A stretch of 64,000 nucleotides of DNA from Bacillota bacterium (GCA_023416695.1 JAEZGY010000084.1:1-64000); one strand, 5' to 3'; shown: positions 45,520 to 55,002, counted from the stretch's first letter. Numbers and translations: made by a program. Notes: generated by a model not told the origin, from the sequence alone.

Positions 45520-46482
45520 TTACTGTTCTTCTTTTTCTTCTTTGTATAGGAACTGATCAATAATAAACCTTGGTCTATTTTTTGTCTCTAAGTACACTTT
45601 ACCGATATACTCTCCAATTACGCCAATTGCTAGTAACTGAAGCCCACCAAGTGCCCAGATGGAAATGATAGTACTTGTCCATCCACTTACTGTATTGCCT
45701 GTAAAATGACGAATCAAAAAATATATCAGCATTGCAATACTGATTAAAAAAGTTAAAAATCCTAATGTAATAATCATACGAATTGGTTTAATGCTAAGAG
45801 AGGTAATACCTTGGGTTGCAAAGGCAATCATTTTCTTTAATGGATACTTACTCTCCCCTGCAAACCTTTCATTTCTTTCATAATATACCTTAGAACTCTT
45901 AAAGCCAACCATAGGAACAATTCCTCTTAAAAAGAGATTTACTTCCTTAAACTCCAATAACCCTTTTAATGCACGATCACTTAACAAACGATAATCTGCA
46001 TGGTTAAAGACAACCTCTGCTCCCATACGATTCATTATTTTATAAAATATCTCTGCTGTAAACTTCTTAAAGAAGGTATCTTTCTTACGAGCACTACGAA
46101 CCCCATAAACCACTTCATTACCCTTAGAAAATTCCTCTAAAAAGCCATCAATTGCGTTGATGTCATCTTGTAAATCTGCGTCCATTGAGATATATGCATC
46201 AGCCAATCCAGATACTGTACTTAAGCCTGCTAAAAGTGCATTCTGGTGTCCGCGGTTTCTAGAAAGCTTTACTCCAGAAAACAATGTATCCTGCTCATGT
46301 AATTCCTCAATCATTTCCCACGTTCTATCCTTAGAACCATCATCTACAAATACAACTCTACTGTTTGCCGAAATACTTCCTTGTTGTTCCAACAGTTCCA
46401 TTTTTTCCTTTATTCGCTTAGAAGTCTCTGGAAGAACTTCTTCTTCATTGTAGCATGGTATAACTATATATAATGTTACCAT
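45520..46482 (-). CDS. GtrB/CsbB-like polyprenyl-phosphate glycosyltransferase
   Basis: A 320-residue membrane GT2. The GT-A domain shows VIPCYNEEEVLPETS, FVDDGSKDRT and MDADLQDD. Two C-terminal membrane helices (about 230-300) end in GEYIGKVYLETKNRPRFI. This class loads a sugar on undecaprenyl phosphate on the cytoplasmic side. It is the first gene of the phosphopolyol block, directly behind a TTGACA promoter (46539-46567). The GtrA-like gene two cistrons downstream is its likely flippase partner. Confidence 0.9.
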   Translation of the reverse strand: MVTLYIVIPCYNEEEVLPETSKRIKEKMELLEQQGSISANSRVVFVDDGSKDRTWEMIEELHEQDTLFSGVKLSRNRGHQNALLAGLSTVSGLADAYISMDADLQDDINAIDGFLEEFSKGNEVVYGVRSARKKDTFFKKFTAEIFYKIMNRMGAEVVFNHADYRLLSDRALKGLLEFKEVNLFLRGIVPMVGFKSSKVYYERNERFAGESKYPLKKMIAFATQGITSLSIKPIRMIITLGFLTFLISIAMLIYFLIRHFTGNTVSGWTSTIISIWALGGLQLLAIGVIGEYIGKVYLETKNRPRFIIDQFLYKEEKEEQ

Positions 46483-46538
46483 CCTTCTCCTCCTACTACC
46501 ATCTAATATGATAGGTATATCTTGTTTAATCTGCTATA

Positions 46539-46567
46539 AGTTTACTGATTTGACGTTTTACTGTCAA
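46539..46567 (-). promoter_or_regulatory. sigma-A promoter of the phosphopolyol block
   Basis: On the minus strand TTGACA (46562-46567) and TAAACT (46539-46544) have a 17-base spacer, about 60 bases before the ATG at 46482. Confidence 0.65.
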
Positions 46568-46637
46568 GCAAATTGAGACCTTTTACTCCATTCTTCACAT
46601 TTTATTCAGAAACTAGACACACTTTTACCCATAAAAA

Positions 46638-46687
46638 CTCCTTTCTTGATAAAAAGGATTCATAAACCTTGGCTATCAAGAAAGGAG
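46638..46687 (-). terminator. terminator of the YfhO-GT2-GtrA operon
   Basis: CTCCTTTCTTGATA pairs perfectly with TATCAAGAAAGGAG (14 bp). The 22-base loop has an inner AAGG/CCTT pairing. On the minus strand it is followed by TTTTTATGG. It separates this operon from the next promoter. Confidence 0.8.
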
Positions 46688-46722
46688 CATATGATGCATA
46701 TAAAAAATAATATTCATTTTAT

Positions 46723-47178
46723 TTATGAAATTTCTTTTAGTTCCTTTGTACTCTTTCGAAATACGAGTATTTTACTAAGTACATAATTAGAAACAATTAC
46801 AAGTACACTTACAATAACTTTAGCGACTGCCCCTTTTATCCCAAAAATACTTTTACGAAGCCCAATATTAATAAGTAACTCAGGACCAAAAATCTCCATC
46901 ATACCAGATACGAATCTTGTCAAGAAAAAGAATATACTTTCTTTTACAATAACACGCATATCCATTGAAGTACTTCTAAAAACTAATAATTTATTTACAA
47001 AAAAAGCAAAAATTACTGCACATGACCATGCGACTGTGTTGGCCACCAATGTACTATCCCATATATTTATCACAGAGACATAAACACACCAGTTAACAAT
47101 TGTTGTAGTGCCCCCAAAAAAAATATACAAAATAATCTCTTTATATTTATTGTATATCTCCATTGCCTTACTAATCAT
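46723..47178 (-). CDS. GtrA family membrane protein
   Basis: A four-helix membrane protein of about 151 residues with ILYIFFGGTTTIVNWCVYV, AVIFAFFVNKLLVFRS and a C-terminal NYVLSKILVFRKS. It is the proposed flippase of a three-component glycosylation set. The ATG at 47178 lies seven bases after GAGGAG and overlaps the end of the GT2 gene by eight bases, so the two are translationally coupled. An upstream ATG at 47193 lacks a ribosome binding site. Confidence 0.87.
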   Translation of the reverse strand: MISKAMEIYNKYKEIILYIFFGGTTTIVNWCVYVSVINIWDSTLVANTVAWSCAVIFAFFVNKLLVFRSTSMDMRVIVKESIFFFLTRFVSGMMEIFGPELLINIGLRKSIFGIKGAVAKVIVSVLVIVSNYVLSKILVFRKSTKELKEIS

Positions 47179-48118
47179 CTTTATTCTCCTCATATCCTAG
47201 TATCTCTTTTGCTATATAAATGGGGCGATTCTTTCCCTGTACATATAACCTAGACAAATATCCTCCGATAATTCCAAGAATAATACACTGTATTCCACTA
47301 AAGAGGATAACAAGACCTATTAAACATTGTCCAGATGTCATCACCTGATGGTTATTAATATAATCCAGTAGGTATACAATGAAATATACTATGGAAATTA
47401 ATATACTTACGACTCCTACTGTAGATGCTATTTTAAGTGGTGCCGTAGTAAACGCCATGATACCATCAATCGCATATCGAAAAAGTTTTCGAAAAGACCA
47501 TTTAGATGTCCCCCCTACACGTTCTTCTACTTTATATGGCATATAATATACCTCAAATCCGACCCATGAAAAGATTCCCTTTGAAAATCGATAATACTCT
47601 TGCATTCCAATAATGGCCTTGTTTACACTTTGTCTAAAGGTTCTAAAATCACTAGCACCTGTTCTAAATTCCACCTCTGACATTGTATTTATAAGCTTAT
47701 AGAAAGACTTTTTAAAGAATGATAAAATTCTTCCTTCATTTCTATCCTTCTGATAGGCAGCAACACAATCTATCTTTGGCTGCTCTTCTAATATTTGCAT
47801 CATTTCAAGCACCAGTTCTGGCCTTTGCTGCAAATCTGCATCGATAATACATACATATTCTCCTACTGCCTGCTGCAAACCAGCATACATAGCAGATTCT
47901 TTGCCAAAGTTTCTAGATAAATTAATTACTTTTGTTTTTGTCTCCCCAGACCTATAAATACTTCGAAGTTTTTCCAATGTATTATCCTTACTACCATCGT
48001 TTACAAATATAATTTCAAAGTCTGTGACTCTATCAGTAAAAGAATCTTTAACTGCCTTATAGAACATATCTATACTGTCTTCCTCATTATAACACGGCAC
48101 TACAAGTGATAACTTCAT
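47171..48118 (-). CDS. GtrB/CsbB-like polyprenyl-phosphate glycosyltransferase
   Basis: A 315-residue membrane GT2: LSLVVPCYNEEDSIDMFYKA, FVNDGSKDNT, IDADLQQRPE, then KVEERVGGTSKWS and two C-terminal membrane helices with GGYLSRLYVQGKNRPIYI. It should form an undecaprenyl-phosphate sugar. The ATG at 48118 follows GAGGGG and starts 26 bases after the YfhO-like gene; an in-frame upstream ATG at 48160 would overlap that gene and lacks a ribosome binding site. With YfhO and GtrA neighbours it completes a three-component set. Confidence 0.92.
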   Translation of the reverse strand: MKLSLVVPCYNEEDSIDMFYKAVKDSFTDRVTDFEIIFVNDGSKDNTLEKLRSIYRSGETKTKVINLSRNFGKESAMYAGLQQAVGEYVCIIDADLQQRPELVLEMMQILEEQPKIDCVAAYQKDRNEGRILSFFKKSFYKLINTMSEVEFRTGASDFRTFRQSVNKAIIGMQEYYRFSKGIFSWVGFEVYYMPYKVEERVGGTSKWSFRKLFRYAIDGIMAFTTAPLKIASTVGVVSILISIVYFIVYLLDYINNHQVMTSGQCLIGLVILFSGIQCIILGIIGGYLSRLYVQGKNRPIYIAKEILGYEENKDD

Positions 48119-48143
48119 GCTTCCCCTCTTTTCTAATTTAAAC

Positions 48144-50969
48144 TTAGCTCTCAGAAACATCTGTTTTACATAGTTTTTTCCTTTTGTAAAATAAAATTAC
48201 TAGGACATATAAAACCACTCCAATTATGCTTACAATGCCACCTAGCATAAGATATGGTGTTTGATATCTTAATTCTATTCTATGTTCTCCTGAAGTAAGC
48301 TCTATTGCCATAAACATTGTATTAGCTCGTTTAAGTTCAACCTGCTTACCATCTACATATGCAGTCCATCCCTCACTATATGGTATAGACATGCATAAAA
48401 TCTTATCCTTGTCACAAGTAATACTTCCCGTAACCTTATTATTATCGATCTTTATCTGCTCAAGGGTGTTTTCGTTTAACTTTTTAATTTGACTTACTAT
48501 ATTATCCATTGGTTGGCATACAACCTTCATGTCTTCAAATTCATATAACCCTGTATCATAGAATGTAAGGGTAATTTTAGTTGCCTGCTTCTTATCATAG
48601 CCTAGATTCACAAGGTAATTTGATTTACCAGAATAAAAATTATAGTCAGGCGTTAGACTTCGTATCGTGCTAGAGACTTTACCGTTGGTGACCTTAATTC
48701 TTCCATTGGTATTAGAAGTCTTGTACCAGTCGCGATAGGTAACCTTTGCTGAATTCTGTTGGTACAAAGTAAGTGACTCCCAATCCTTCTCACTAATTAA
48801 ATCCAATGGGTGTTGTGAGGTATATTTTAATTTATCAAAAATAAGATAGGTTTCACTGTTACTAATTCCTGAAAAAGAAAGAGTAACTTTTGCATTGGTA
48901 CTATTTACCTGAAATACTCCATCCTTTACTTCTATGTCTCCAGAAAAGGTCATTTCATAAGGAATTTCCCGGTTATTTAATGACAATTGTGTACTCTTGG
49001 CACTGGACTGATCTAGGACTACTCCTTGCAATAAAGCCTCCTGTTTATCAGCTACTGTCATTGCATCGTAAACCTCACGTTTTATATAGCTATCGTAGGT
49101 ATATCCTAATGGCAAATAATTCTTAGCTTGGTATAAAACATAATCTGTGTTCGGTAGATCCTTTAGAGATAGAGAACTCACCTTATTGTTTTTATATAAA
49201 TATGGTACATATGAGACACCCTTCTTTGGAATAATAAAATATTTAACGGAAGCTAAAGCATCCAATATAGAACGTCCATCCAAATTCTTATATACATTTT
49301 CCACAGCAATATTCAAGTACATCTCATCTAAGTACTCTGAAATATAACCGTTATTCAGGCTAAAATAGTAGCTTGTGGTATTAAGCTTATTTACCATGGC
49401 TGTATTGTCATATACAAAGGAGGCTATCTGATCATAACGTACCTTCCCTTTATCTTTCTGTCTTTTCACCAAATCACTTGGAAGATTACTTGTGACTCTT
49501 TCATAAGCTTGTCCAGCATCGATAAATGAATCGATATAATTATCCTCTTGAAGGGCAAACAAATAAAACCCATTGATAGATACCGAAAGTATGGTAATTC
49601 CTAATGCTACAAATCTAATACTAGTTCGAAGTCTATCATAGGTAAGCCCTAATAATAAAAAACCACAGAAGACTACTATAAGTACCGCACTTATAGCATT
49701 CACTTCGGTTCTGGTTAAATGACTTAACAAAGAGAAACCTATATATAATAATACACATCCAGATATTTTCACAATCTCATTTGCCTTAAGTTTGGAAAGC
49801 TCCGGTACCATTTTTACTACAATATATGCAATTAGTCCTGCATAACCCCAGGCCCATCTATTGCATATATAGGAAAATCCATTCATTACTTTCCCTATAT
49901 AAGGAATGCAGAGCATAACCGTCAGTAGCACAAAACCTACTTTAAGCTCTTTATACTGTTTTTTCTTAAGAAACAGGCAAGCAATTGCAATTACACTAAA
50001 GGAGCTAAATCCTAGGCAAGTCCAATAACTGTTATTACCACTAGTATAGTTCCCAATCATCTTTATATAGTAGGACAGTGGGTAGACTAGTAATACGCTA
50101 TTCTCAGCCTTTAATCGGTGTGTTCCTAAAAGTAAATTTACTACAGGGATCATAACCACTCCTGCAAGTGCAATAGCTATCATTGCAAAGAAAATAAAGC
50201 GAAGAAACATTCTCCATGTCTTTTTCCATTCTAAACGTTTTTCTAGGAAAACATACCTGACAACCACATAGATGATTGTAAGGATACAGGTCATATAAGC
50301 AAAATAAAAATTACTTATGCAGGCCACTGCCAACATACCAATAAACAGGACTGGTTTTTTCCTCTGTAGTATCCTATCTGCTCCTACTAAAATAAGAGGA
50401 AAGTAAATTAACGAGTTCGTAAAATATGGGTGTCGTACAGCTGTTAAAAGGACATAGCCAGAAAAACAATAAATTACAGTACCTGTCAATGTAGCAGTCT
50501 TCTTATTCCCATGTGATCTAGCATAGTAAGAAAAAGCCATTCCTGCTAAATATATTCTAAGTATAATTAAAAATTCATATAGATATTGTGTGTAACGAGA
50601 TGGTACTAGCGCAGATAATAGATTTAACGGATCACCTAACACATAATAATGAAGTGTCGTTATGATATCTGAACCATAACCTATAGACAAATCCCACATA
50701 GGGATAGTCAAGTTAAAATCAAACAATACACCCTTTAATATCTTTCGTAACCATTGTCCATAGTATGTCAAGGAGATAAAATGTTGATTTATACCATCGT
50801 AAGTATATATAAATGTCTTTCCATTTATGTAAAAAATTGAGTATATGACAAAAAATAGAAGAAAAAAAGCCAATGTATACAACACATAATAATTCATTCT
50901 TTTTCCTGAGTCATTTACTCTATTAAAAAGAGTCTTCCCCTTGCTTTTTATATCATAATAATCCTTCAT
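48144..50969 (-). CDS. YfhO-family membrane glycosyltransferase
   Basis: A 941-residue polytopic protein of the YfhO family. A first loop with YTYDGINQHFISLTYYG is followed by about a dozen membrane segments, a large outside region (about 490-890) and C-terminal YSEGWTAYVDGKQ...GEHRIELRYQTP plus a last helix. It is the likely GT-C transferase that moves the sugar from polyprenyl phosphate to a surface polymer such as lipoteichoic or wall teichoic acid. It heads an operon with GT2 and GtrA genes, driven by a TTGACA promoter at 50993-51021. Confidence 0.88.
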   Translation of the reverse strand: MKDYYDIKSKGKTLFNRVNDSGKRMNYYVLYTLAFFLLFFVIYSIFYINGKTFIYTYDGINQHFISLTYYGQWLRKILKGVLFDFNLTIPMWDLSIGYGSDIITTLHYYVLGDPLNLLSALVPSRYTQYLYEFLIILRIYLAGMAFSYYARSHGNKKTATLTGTVIYCFSGYVLLTAVRHPYFTNSLIYFPLILVGADRILQRKKPVLFIGMLAVACISNFYFAYMTCILTIIYVVVRYVFLEKRLEWKKTWRMFLRFIFFAMIAIALAGVVMIPVVNLLLGTHRLKAENSVLLVYPLSYYIKMIGNYTSGNNSYWTCLGFSSFSVIAIACLFLKKKQYKELKVGFVLLTVMLCIPYIGKVMNGFSYICNRWAWGYAGLIAYIVVKMVPELSKLKANEIVKISGCVLLYIGFSLLSHLTRTEVNAISAVLIVVFCGFLLLGLTYDRLRTSIRFVALGITILSVSINGFYLFALQEDNYIDSFIDAGQAYERVTSNLPSDLVKRQKDKGKVRYDQIASFVYDNTAMVNKLNTTSYYFSLNNGYISEYLDEMYLNIAVENVYKNLDGRSILDALASVKYFIIPKKGVSYVPYLYKNNKVSSLSLKDLPNTDYVLYQAKNYLPLGYTYDSYIKREVYDAMTVADKQEALLQGVVLDQSSAKSTQLSLNNREIPYEMTFSGDIEVKDGVFQVNSTNAKVTLSFSGISNSETYLIFDKLKYTSQHPLDLISEKDWESLTLYQQNSAKVTYRDWYKTSNTNGRIKVTNGKVSSTIRSLTPDYNFYSGKSNYLVNLGYDKKQATKITLTFYDTGLYEFEDMKVVCQPMDNIVSQIKKLNENTLEQIKIDNNKVTGSITCDKDKILCMSIPYSEGWTAYVDGKQVELKRANTMFMAIELTSGEHRIELRYQTPYLMLGGIVSIIGVVLYVLVILFYKRKKLCKTDVSES

Positions 50970-50992
50970 TAATCAACCTCCTATGTAGATTT

Positions 50993-51021
50993 ATACTACA
51001 TTAGTCGCCATAATCTGTCAA
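50993..51021 (-). promoter_or_regulatory. sigma-A promoter of the YfhO-GT2-GtrA operon
   Basis: On the minus strand TTGACA (51016-51021) and TAGTAT (50993-50998) are 17 bases apart, followed closely by AGGAGG and the ATG at 50969. Confidence 0.65.
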
Positions 51022-51026
51022 GCATA

Positions 51027-51080
51027 GAAAAAACTCCCTATAGGAGTTAGATGTTATCACCTAATCGTCCTATAAGGAGT
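51027..51080 (-). terminator. terminator of nifJ
   Basis: On the minus strand ACTCCTTATAGGA pairs with TCCTATAGGGAGT (13 positions, one G-U pair) and is followed by TTTTTTC. It lies 24 bases past the nifJ stop codon and just before the YfhO operon promoter. Confidence 0.8.
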
Positions 51081-51103
51081 CCAAATAAATTACCTATTTA
51101 TTT

Positions 51104-54100
51104 TTATACTGTTCTCTTAACTAGTTCTTGGTATTTCTTCTTTGCTTCTCTCTCAGCAGCCTCAAATAATTCCTTGGCTCTTTCTGGATTTGTTCTAGCA
51201 AGGTTACTATAACGCACCTCATTTTGTAAGAATTCTTGATAGCTTGCTGTTGGAGCCTTAGAATCTAACTGGAATGGATTCTTTCCTTCTTCCTCAAGAC
51301 GTGGGTCAAAGCGGTATAAATTCCAGTATCCACACTGTACAGCTCTCTTCTCTTCTGTCTGAGATAAGGTCATTCCACCTTTAATTCCATGAGAAATACA
51401 TGGAGCATAGGCAACAATAATGGAAGGTCCTGGATAGCTCTCTGCCTCTATAAATGCCTTAATACATTGGTTATAATCAGCCCCCTGTGCAATGGATGCT
51501 ACATATACATAGCCGTAGCTCATAGCGATAGATGCTAAATCCTTCTTCTTGATTTCCTTACCACCTGCCGCAAACTGTGCAATAGCACCAGTCTGAGTTG
51601 CCTTTGAGGACTGTCCACCTGTGTTAGAATATACCTCTGTATCAAATACAAGGATGTTAACGTCCTGTCCAGCAGCAAGTACATGGTCTAAACCACCGAA
51701 TCCAATATCGTAAGCCCAACCGTCTCCACCAATAATCCATTGAGATTTTTTAGAAGCAAAATCTTTATTCTTTAGGATATAATCTCTATCTGCATTGTCA
51801 CAATCACAAGCTTCTAGTGCAGTAATCATTGCCTCTGTTGCAGGTCCATTGGCTGTGGAAGAATCTTTTGTTGCCAGGTACTCCATAAGAGCCGCCTTAA
51901 CCGTATCCTTCTTAGCAACCTGAAGCAGATTATCTGCAGCTTGTAAAACTCTAGCTCTTAAAGCCTTCTGTGCAAGAGACATACCATATCCATATTCTGC
52001 ATTATCCTCAAATAAGGAGTTCGCCCAAGCAGGACCTTGCCCCTTCTTATTCACGGTATATGGAGATGCAGGGGAGGAACCACCCCAGATTGAGGAACAT
52101 CCTGTTGCATTGGCAATATACATTCTATCTCCAAAAAGCTGAGTCATTAATCTTGCATATGGAGTTTCACCACAACCTGCACAAGCGCCAGAGAATTCCA
52201 TTAAAGGCTTCTTAAACTGACTACCTTTAACACTAGTCTCTTTAAATTTCTCAAATACAGGAGCTGGAGTAACAATCTTTGTTGCATAATCAGCCATAGC
52301 TTGAGAATCTAACTGGCTCTCAATTGGCTGCATGGTAAGAGCCTTAACACCCTTCTTACCAGGACATACGTTAGCACAACTACCACAACCTGTACAATCC
52401 ATAACAGATACTGTCATAGCAAATTTATAATCAGGAAGTCCTGTCATAGGTAGAGTTGGATACTCAGGTGCATTCTTAGCAGCCTCTTCATCTAGAACAA
52501 CAGGACGAATTACTGCATGAGGACATACATAAGCACAGAAATTACATTGGATACAATTGTCTGGATCCCAATTTGGTACATCAATGGCAACCCCTCGTTT
52601 TTCAAAAGCTGCTGAACCACTTGGTATAGTGCCATCTGCATAATCCATAAACGCAGACACTGGAAGATCATTACCTGTCTGAGTATTTACTGCAGCCTGA
52701 ATCGTATTAACGTATTTTACAACATCTTCTCTTCCAGCAGTAGCCTTCTCATGTAAATCTTCATATTCACAATTGGACCAAGCTTCAGGTATCTTAATCT
52801 CAACAATGGCCTTGCTACCAGCATCGATAGCTGCATGGTTCATCTTAACAATTTCTTCTCCCTTACTCATATAAGAAGCAGTTGCTGCATCCTTCATATA
52901 TTGAATTGCGTCAGCAGCAGGAATGATATTGGCTAACTGGAAGAACGCAGACTGTAAAACGGTATTAATTCTTCCTCCTAAGCCAGTTTCCTTACCAATC
53001 TTAAACCCATCTATTGTATAGAACTTAATCTTGTGATCTGCCATATACTTCTTAACCTGGCCAGGTAAATAGGAATCCATATCTTCCTGTGTCCAGTTAC
53101 AGTTTAATAGGAAGGTTCCACCATCCTTTAAATCCTGCACCATGTTATATTTACGAAGGTAAGCAGGGGTATGACAAGCAACAAAATCAGCCTTATTAAT
53201 GAGATAGGTTGCCTTAATTGGATCCTTACCAAAACGTAAGTGAGAAATGGTAACACCACCAGATTTTTTGGAGTCATAATCAAAATATGCCTGAACATTT
53301 AGGTCTGTATGGTCACCAATAATCTTAATAGAGTTCTTGTTAGCACCTACTGTACCATCTGAGCCTAATCCCCAGAACTTACAGCTTATAATACTCTTTG
53401 GTGTAGTATCTGGATTCTCTACTCTTCCTAGAGATAAATTGGTTACATCATCAACGATACCAATTGTAAATCTCTCTTTCTCTTCATTGCGATATACAGC
53501 AATAATATCAGCTGGAGTAGTATCCTTAGATCCTAGACCATAACGGCCACTAAATACAGGGGTATCCTTAAATTGTGTTCCTCTTAAGGAAGCAACTACA
53601 TCCATAAATAATGGTTCACCAAGAGCTCCTGGCTCCTTGGTACGATCTAAAACACTAATGCTCTTTACTGTCTCAGGAATTGCAGCAACTAAATGTTTCG
53701 CACTAAAAGGACGATACAGTCGAACTTTAATTAAGCCAACCTTCTCCCCTGCTGCCTGAAGATAGTCAATGGTCTCCTCGATGGTATCACAAACAGAGCC
53801 CATTGCAATAATTACTCTTTCTGCATCTTTCGCACCATAGTAATTAAATAGGCCATAGTTACTTCCGATTCTCTTATTTACCTGCTCCATATAATCTTCA
53901 ACAATAGCAGGAATTGCTTCATAATATGTATTGGATGCTTCTCTTGATTGGAAGAATACATCCGGATTCTGTGCGGTACCACGAATTACAGGATGTTGTG
54001 GGTTTAAAGCACGGTTACGAAACTCGTCGATAGCGTCCATATCTACCATCTCTGCTAATTCATCATAATCCCAAATATCCACCTTCTGAATCTCATGAGA

Positions 54101-54628
54101 GGTTCTAAACCCATCAAAGAAATGAAGAAATGGAACTCTACCTTTGATTGCAGCCAAATGTGCTACTGCTCCAAGATCCATGGTTTCCTGCACATTTCCA
54201 GCACATAGCATTGCATATCCAGTTTGACGACATGCATAGATATCTGAGTGGTCACCAAAAATAGATAAAGCGTGAGAAGCCAAAGCACGGGCTGATACAT
54301 GAATAACACCTGGTAACAGTTCTCCTGCCATCTTATACATGTTTGGTATCATTAACAAAAGTCCCTGGGAAGCGGTATACGTTGTCGTCAATGCTCCTGC
54401 CTGCAGTGATCCATGGACAGCACCAGCTGCTCCACCTTCTGATTGCATCTCTGTCAATAGAACTGGCTGACCAAAGATATTCTTTCTACCTTGGGTAGCC
54501 CACATGTCAGTATAATCTGCCATAGGGGATGATGGAGTAATGGGATAAATAGCAGCTACTTCTGTAAATGCATAAGAGACATGCGCCGCTGCAGTATTAC
54601 CATCCATAGTTTTTCTTTTTCTAGCCAT
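51104..54628 (-). CDS. nifJ: pyruvate:ferredoxin (flavodoxin) oxidoreductase
   Basis: A 1174-residue single-chain PFOR, the central anaerobic enzyme that turns pyruvate and CoA into acetyl-CoA, CO2 and reduced ferredoxin. Order: pyrimidine-binding domain I (from VSYAFTEVAAIYPITPSSPM), CoA-binding and gamma domains, a ferredoxin domain with two [4Fe-4S] motifs (CIQCNFCAYVCP and CTGCGSCANVCP), then the ThDP domain. That domain has the proximal cluster cysteines (CAGCGETPY) and GGDGWAYDIGFGG...NTGGQSSKA. The ATG follows AAGGAGGAT. It is monocistronic. The upstream region has a TTTACA/TGTTAAAAT promoter and several dyads that may bind a regulator. Confidence 0.97.
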   Translation of the reverse strand: MARKRKTMDGNTAAAHVSYAFTEVAAIYPITPSSPMADYTDMWATQGRKNIFGQPVLLTEMQSEGGAAGAVHGSLQAGALTTTYTASQGLLLMIPNMYKMAGELLPGVIHVSARALASHALSIFGDHSDIYACRQTGYAMLCAGNVQETMDLGAVAHLAAIKGRVPFLHFFDGFRTSHEIQKVDIWDYDELAEMVDMDAIDEFRNRALNPQHPVIRGTAQNPDVFFQSREASNTYYEAIPAIVEDYMEQVNKRIGSNYGLFNYYGAKDAERVIIAMGSVCDTIEETIDYLQAAGEKVGLIKVRLYRPFSAKHLVAAIPETVKSISVLDRTKEPGALGEPLFMDVVASLRGTQFKDTPVFSGRYGLGSKDTTPADIIAVYRNEEKERFTIGIVDDVTNLSLGRVENPDTTPKSIISCKFWGLGSDGTVGANKNSIKIIGDHTDLNVQAYFDYDSKKSGGVTISHLRFGKDPIKATYLINKADFVACHTPAYLRKYNMVQDLKDGGTFLLNCNWTQEDMDSYLPGQVKKYMADHKIKFYTIDGFKIGKETGLGGRINTVLQSAFFQLANIIPAADAIQYMKDAATASYMSKGEEIVKMNHAAIDAGSKAIVEIKIPEAWSNCEYEDLHEKATAGREDVVKYVNTIQAAVNTQTGNDLPVSAFMDYADGTIPSGSAAFEKRGVAIDVPNWDPDNCIQCNFCAYVCPHAVIRPVVLDEEAAKNAPEYPTLPMTGLPDYKFAMTVSVMDCTGCGSCANVCPGKKGVKALTMQPIESQLDSQAMADYATKIVTPAPVFEKFKETSVKGSQFKKPLMEFSGACAGCGETPYARLMTQLFGDRMYIANATGCSSIWGGSSPASPYTVNKKGQGPAWANSLFEDNAEYGYGMSLAQKALRARVLQAADNLLQVAKKDTVKAALMEYLATKDSSTANGPATEAMITALEACDCDNADRDYILKNKDFASKKSQWIIGGDGWAYDIGFGGLDHVLAAGQDVNILVFDTEVYSNTGGQSSKATQTGAIAQFAAGGKEIKKKDLASIAMSYGYVYVASIAQGADYNQCIKAFIEAESYPGPSIIVAYAPCISHGIKGGMTLSQTEEKRAVQCGYWNLYRFDPRLEEEGKNPFQLDSKAPTASYQEFLQNEVRYSNLARTNPERAKELFEAAEREAKKKYQELVKRTV

Positions 54629-54654
54629 TATGTATTATCCTCCTTGTAGTATAT

Positions 54655-54677
54655 TGACGAATTATCCGAATTAGTCA
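54655..54677. promoter_or_regulatory. 23-bp imperfect dyad in the nifJ leader
   Basis: TGAC-n-AATT-n5-AATT-n-GTCA is symmetric over nine bases per half with one mismatch position. It lies between the predicted nifJ transcription start and its ribosome binding site, where a bound repressor would block elongation. The regulator is unknown. Confidence 0.45.
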
Positions 54678-54719
54678 CAAATCAACTAGTCGTATAATTC
54701 AAACCTGGTTACATCCTTA

Positions 54720-54748
54720 ATTTTAACACCATAAAATGGTAATGTAAA
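54720..54748 (-). promoter_or_regulatory. nifJ promoter with a palindrome in its spacer
   Basis: On the minus strand TTTACA (54743-54748) and an extended -10 TGT-TAAAAT (54720-54728) are 17 bases apart. The spacer holds the perfect dyad ACCAT-AAA-ATGGT (54728-54740), and GTAAC-TC-GTTAC (54749-54760) lies just upstream of the -35 box. Confidence 0.55.
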
Positions 54749-54807
54749 GTAACTCGTTACATAGCACTTCTTGTGCAAACAATTCAAACAATTTATAAAA
54801 TTTGTAC

Positions 54808-54836
54808 TTGCATTTTTCTGTTCTATCATATATAAT
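54808..54836 (+). promoter_or_regulatory. promoter of tRNA-Gln
   Basis: TTGCAT and TATAAT are separated by 17 bases; the tRNA begins 13 bases after the -10 box. Confidence 0.75.
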
Positions 54837-54848
54837 AGATTTTGCTGA

Positions 54849-54920
54849 TGGGCTATCGCCAAACGGTAAGGCCCTGGATTCTGATTCCAGTATCTGCAGG
54901 TTCGAATCCTGCTAGCCCAG
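54849..54920 (+). tRNA. tRNA-Gln (anticodon CTG)
   Basis: The 72-base sequence folds as a complete cloverleaf: acceptor TGGGCTA/TAGCCCA, D-stem GCC/GGC, anticodon stem CTGGA/TCCAG with loop TTCTGAT (anticodon CTG, reading CAG), T-arm GCAGG-TTCGAAT-CCTGC and discriminator G. CCA is not encoded. It has its own promoter and a strong terminator immediately downstream. Confidence 0.93.
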
Positions 54921-54926
54921 TATAAA

Positions 54927-54957
54927 ACTCACAACCAAACGGTTGTGAGTTTTTTTG
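54927..54957 (+). terminator. terminator of tRNA-Gln
   Basis: ACTCACAACC and GGTTGTGAGT form a perfect 10-bp stem with a 4-base loop, followed by TTTTTTG. Confidence 0.9.
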
Positions 54958-55002
54958 TTATGGCTACGTGATAGATGAATAAGAATGTAAATAACTCAAC
55001 TT

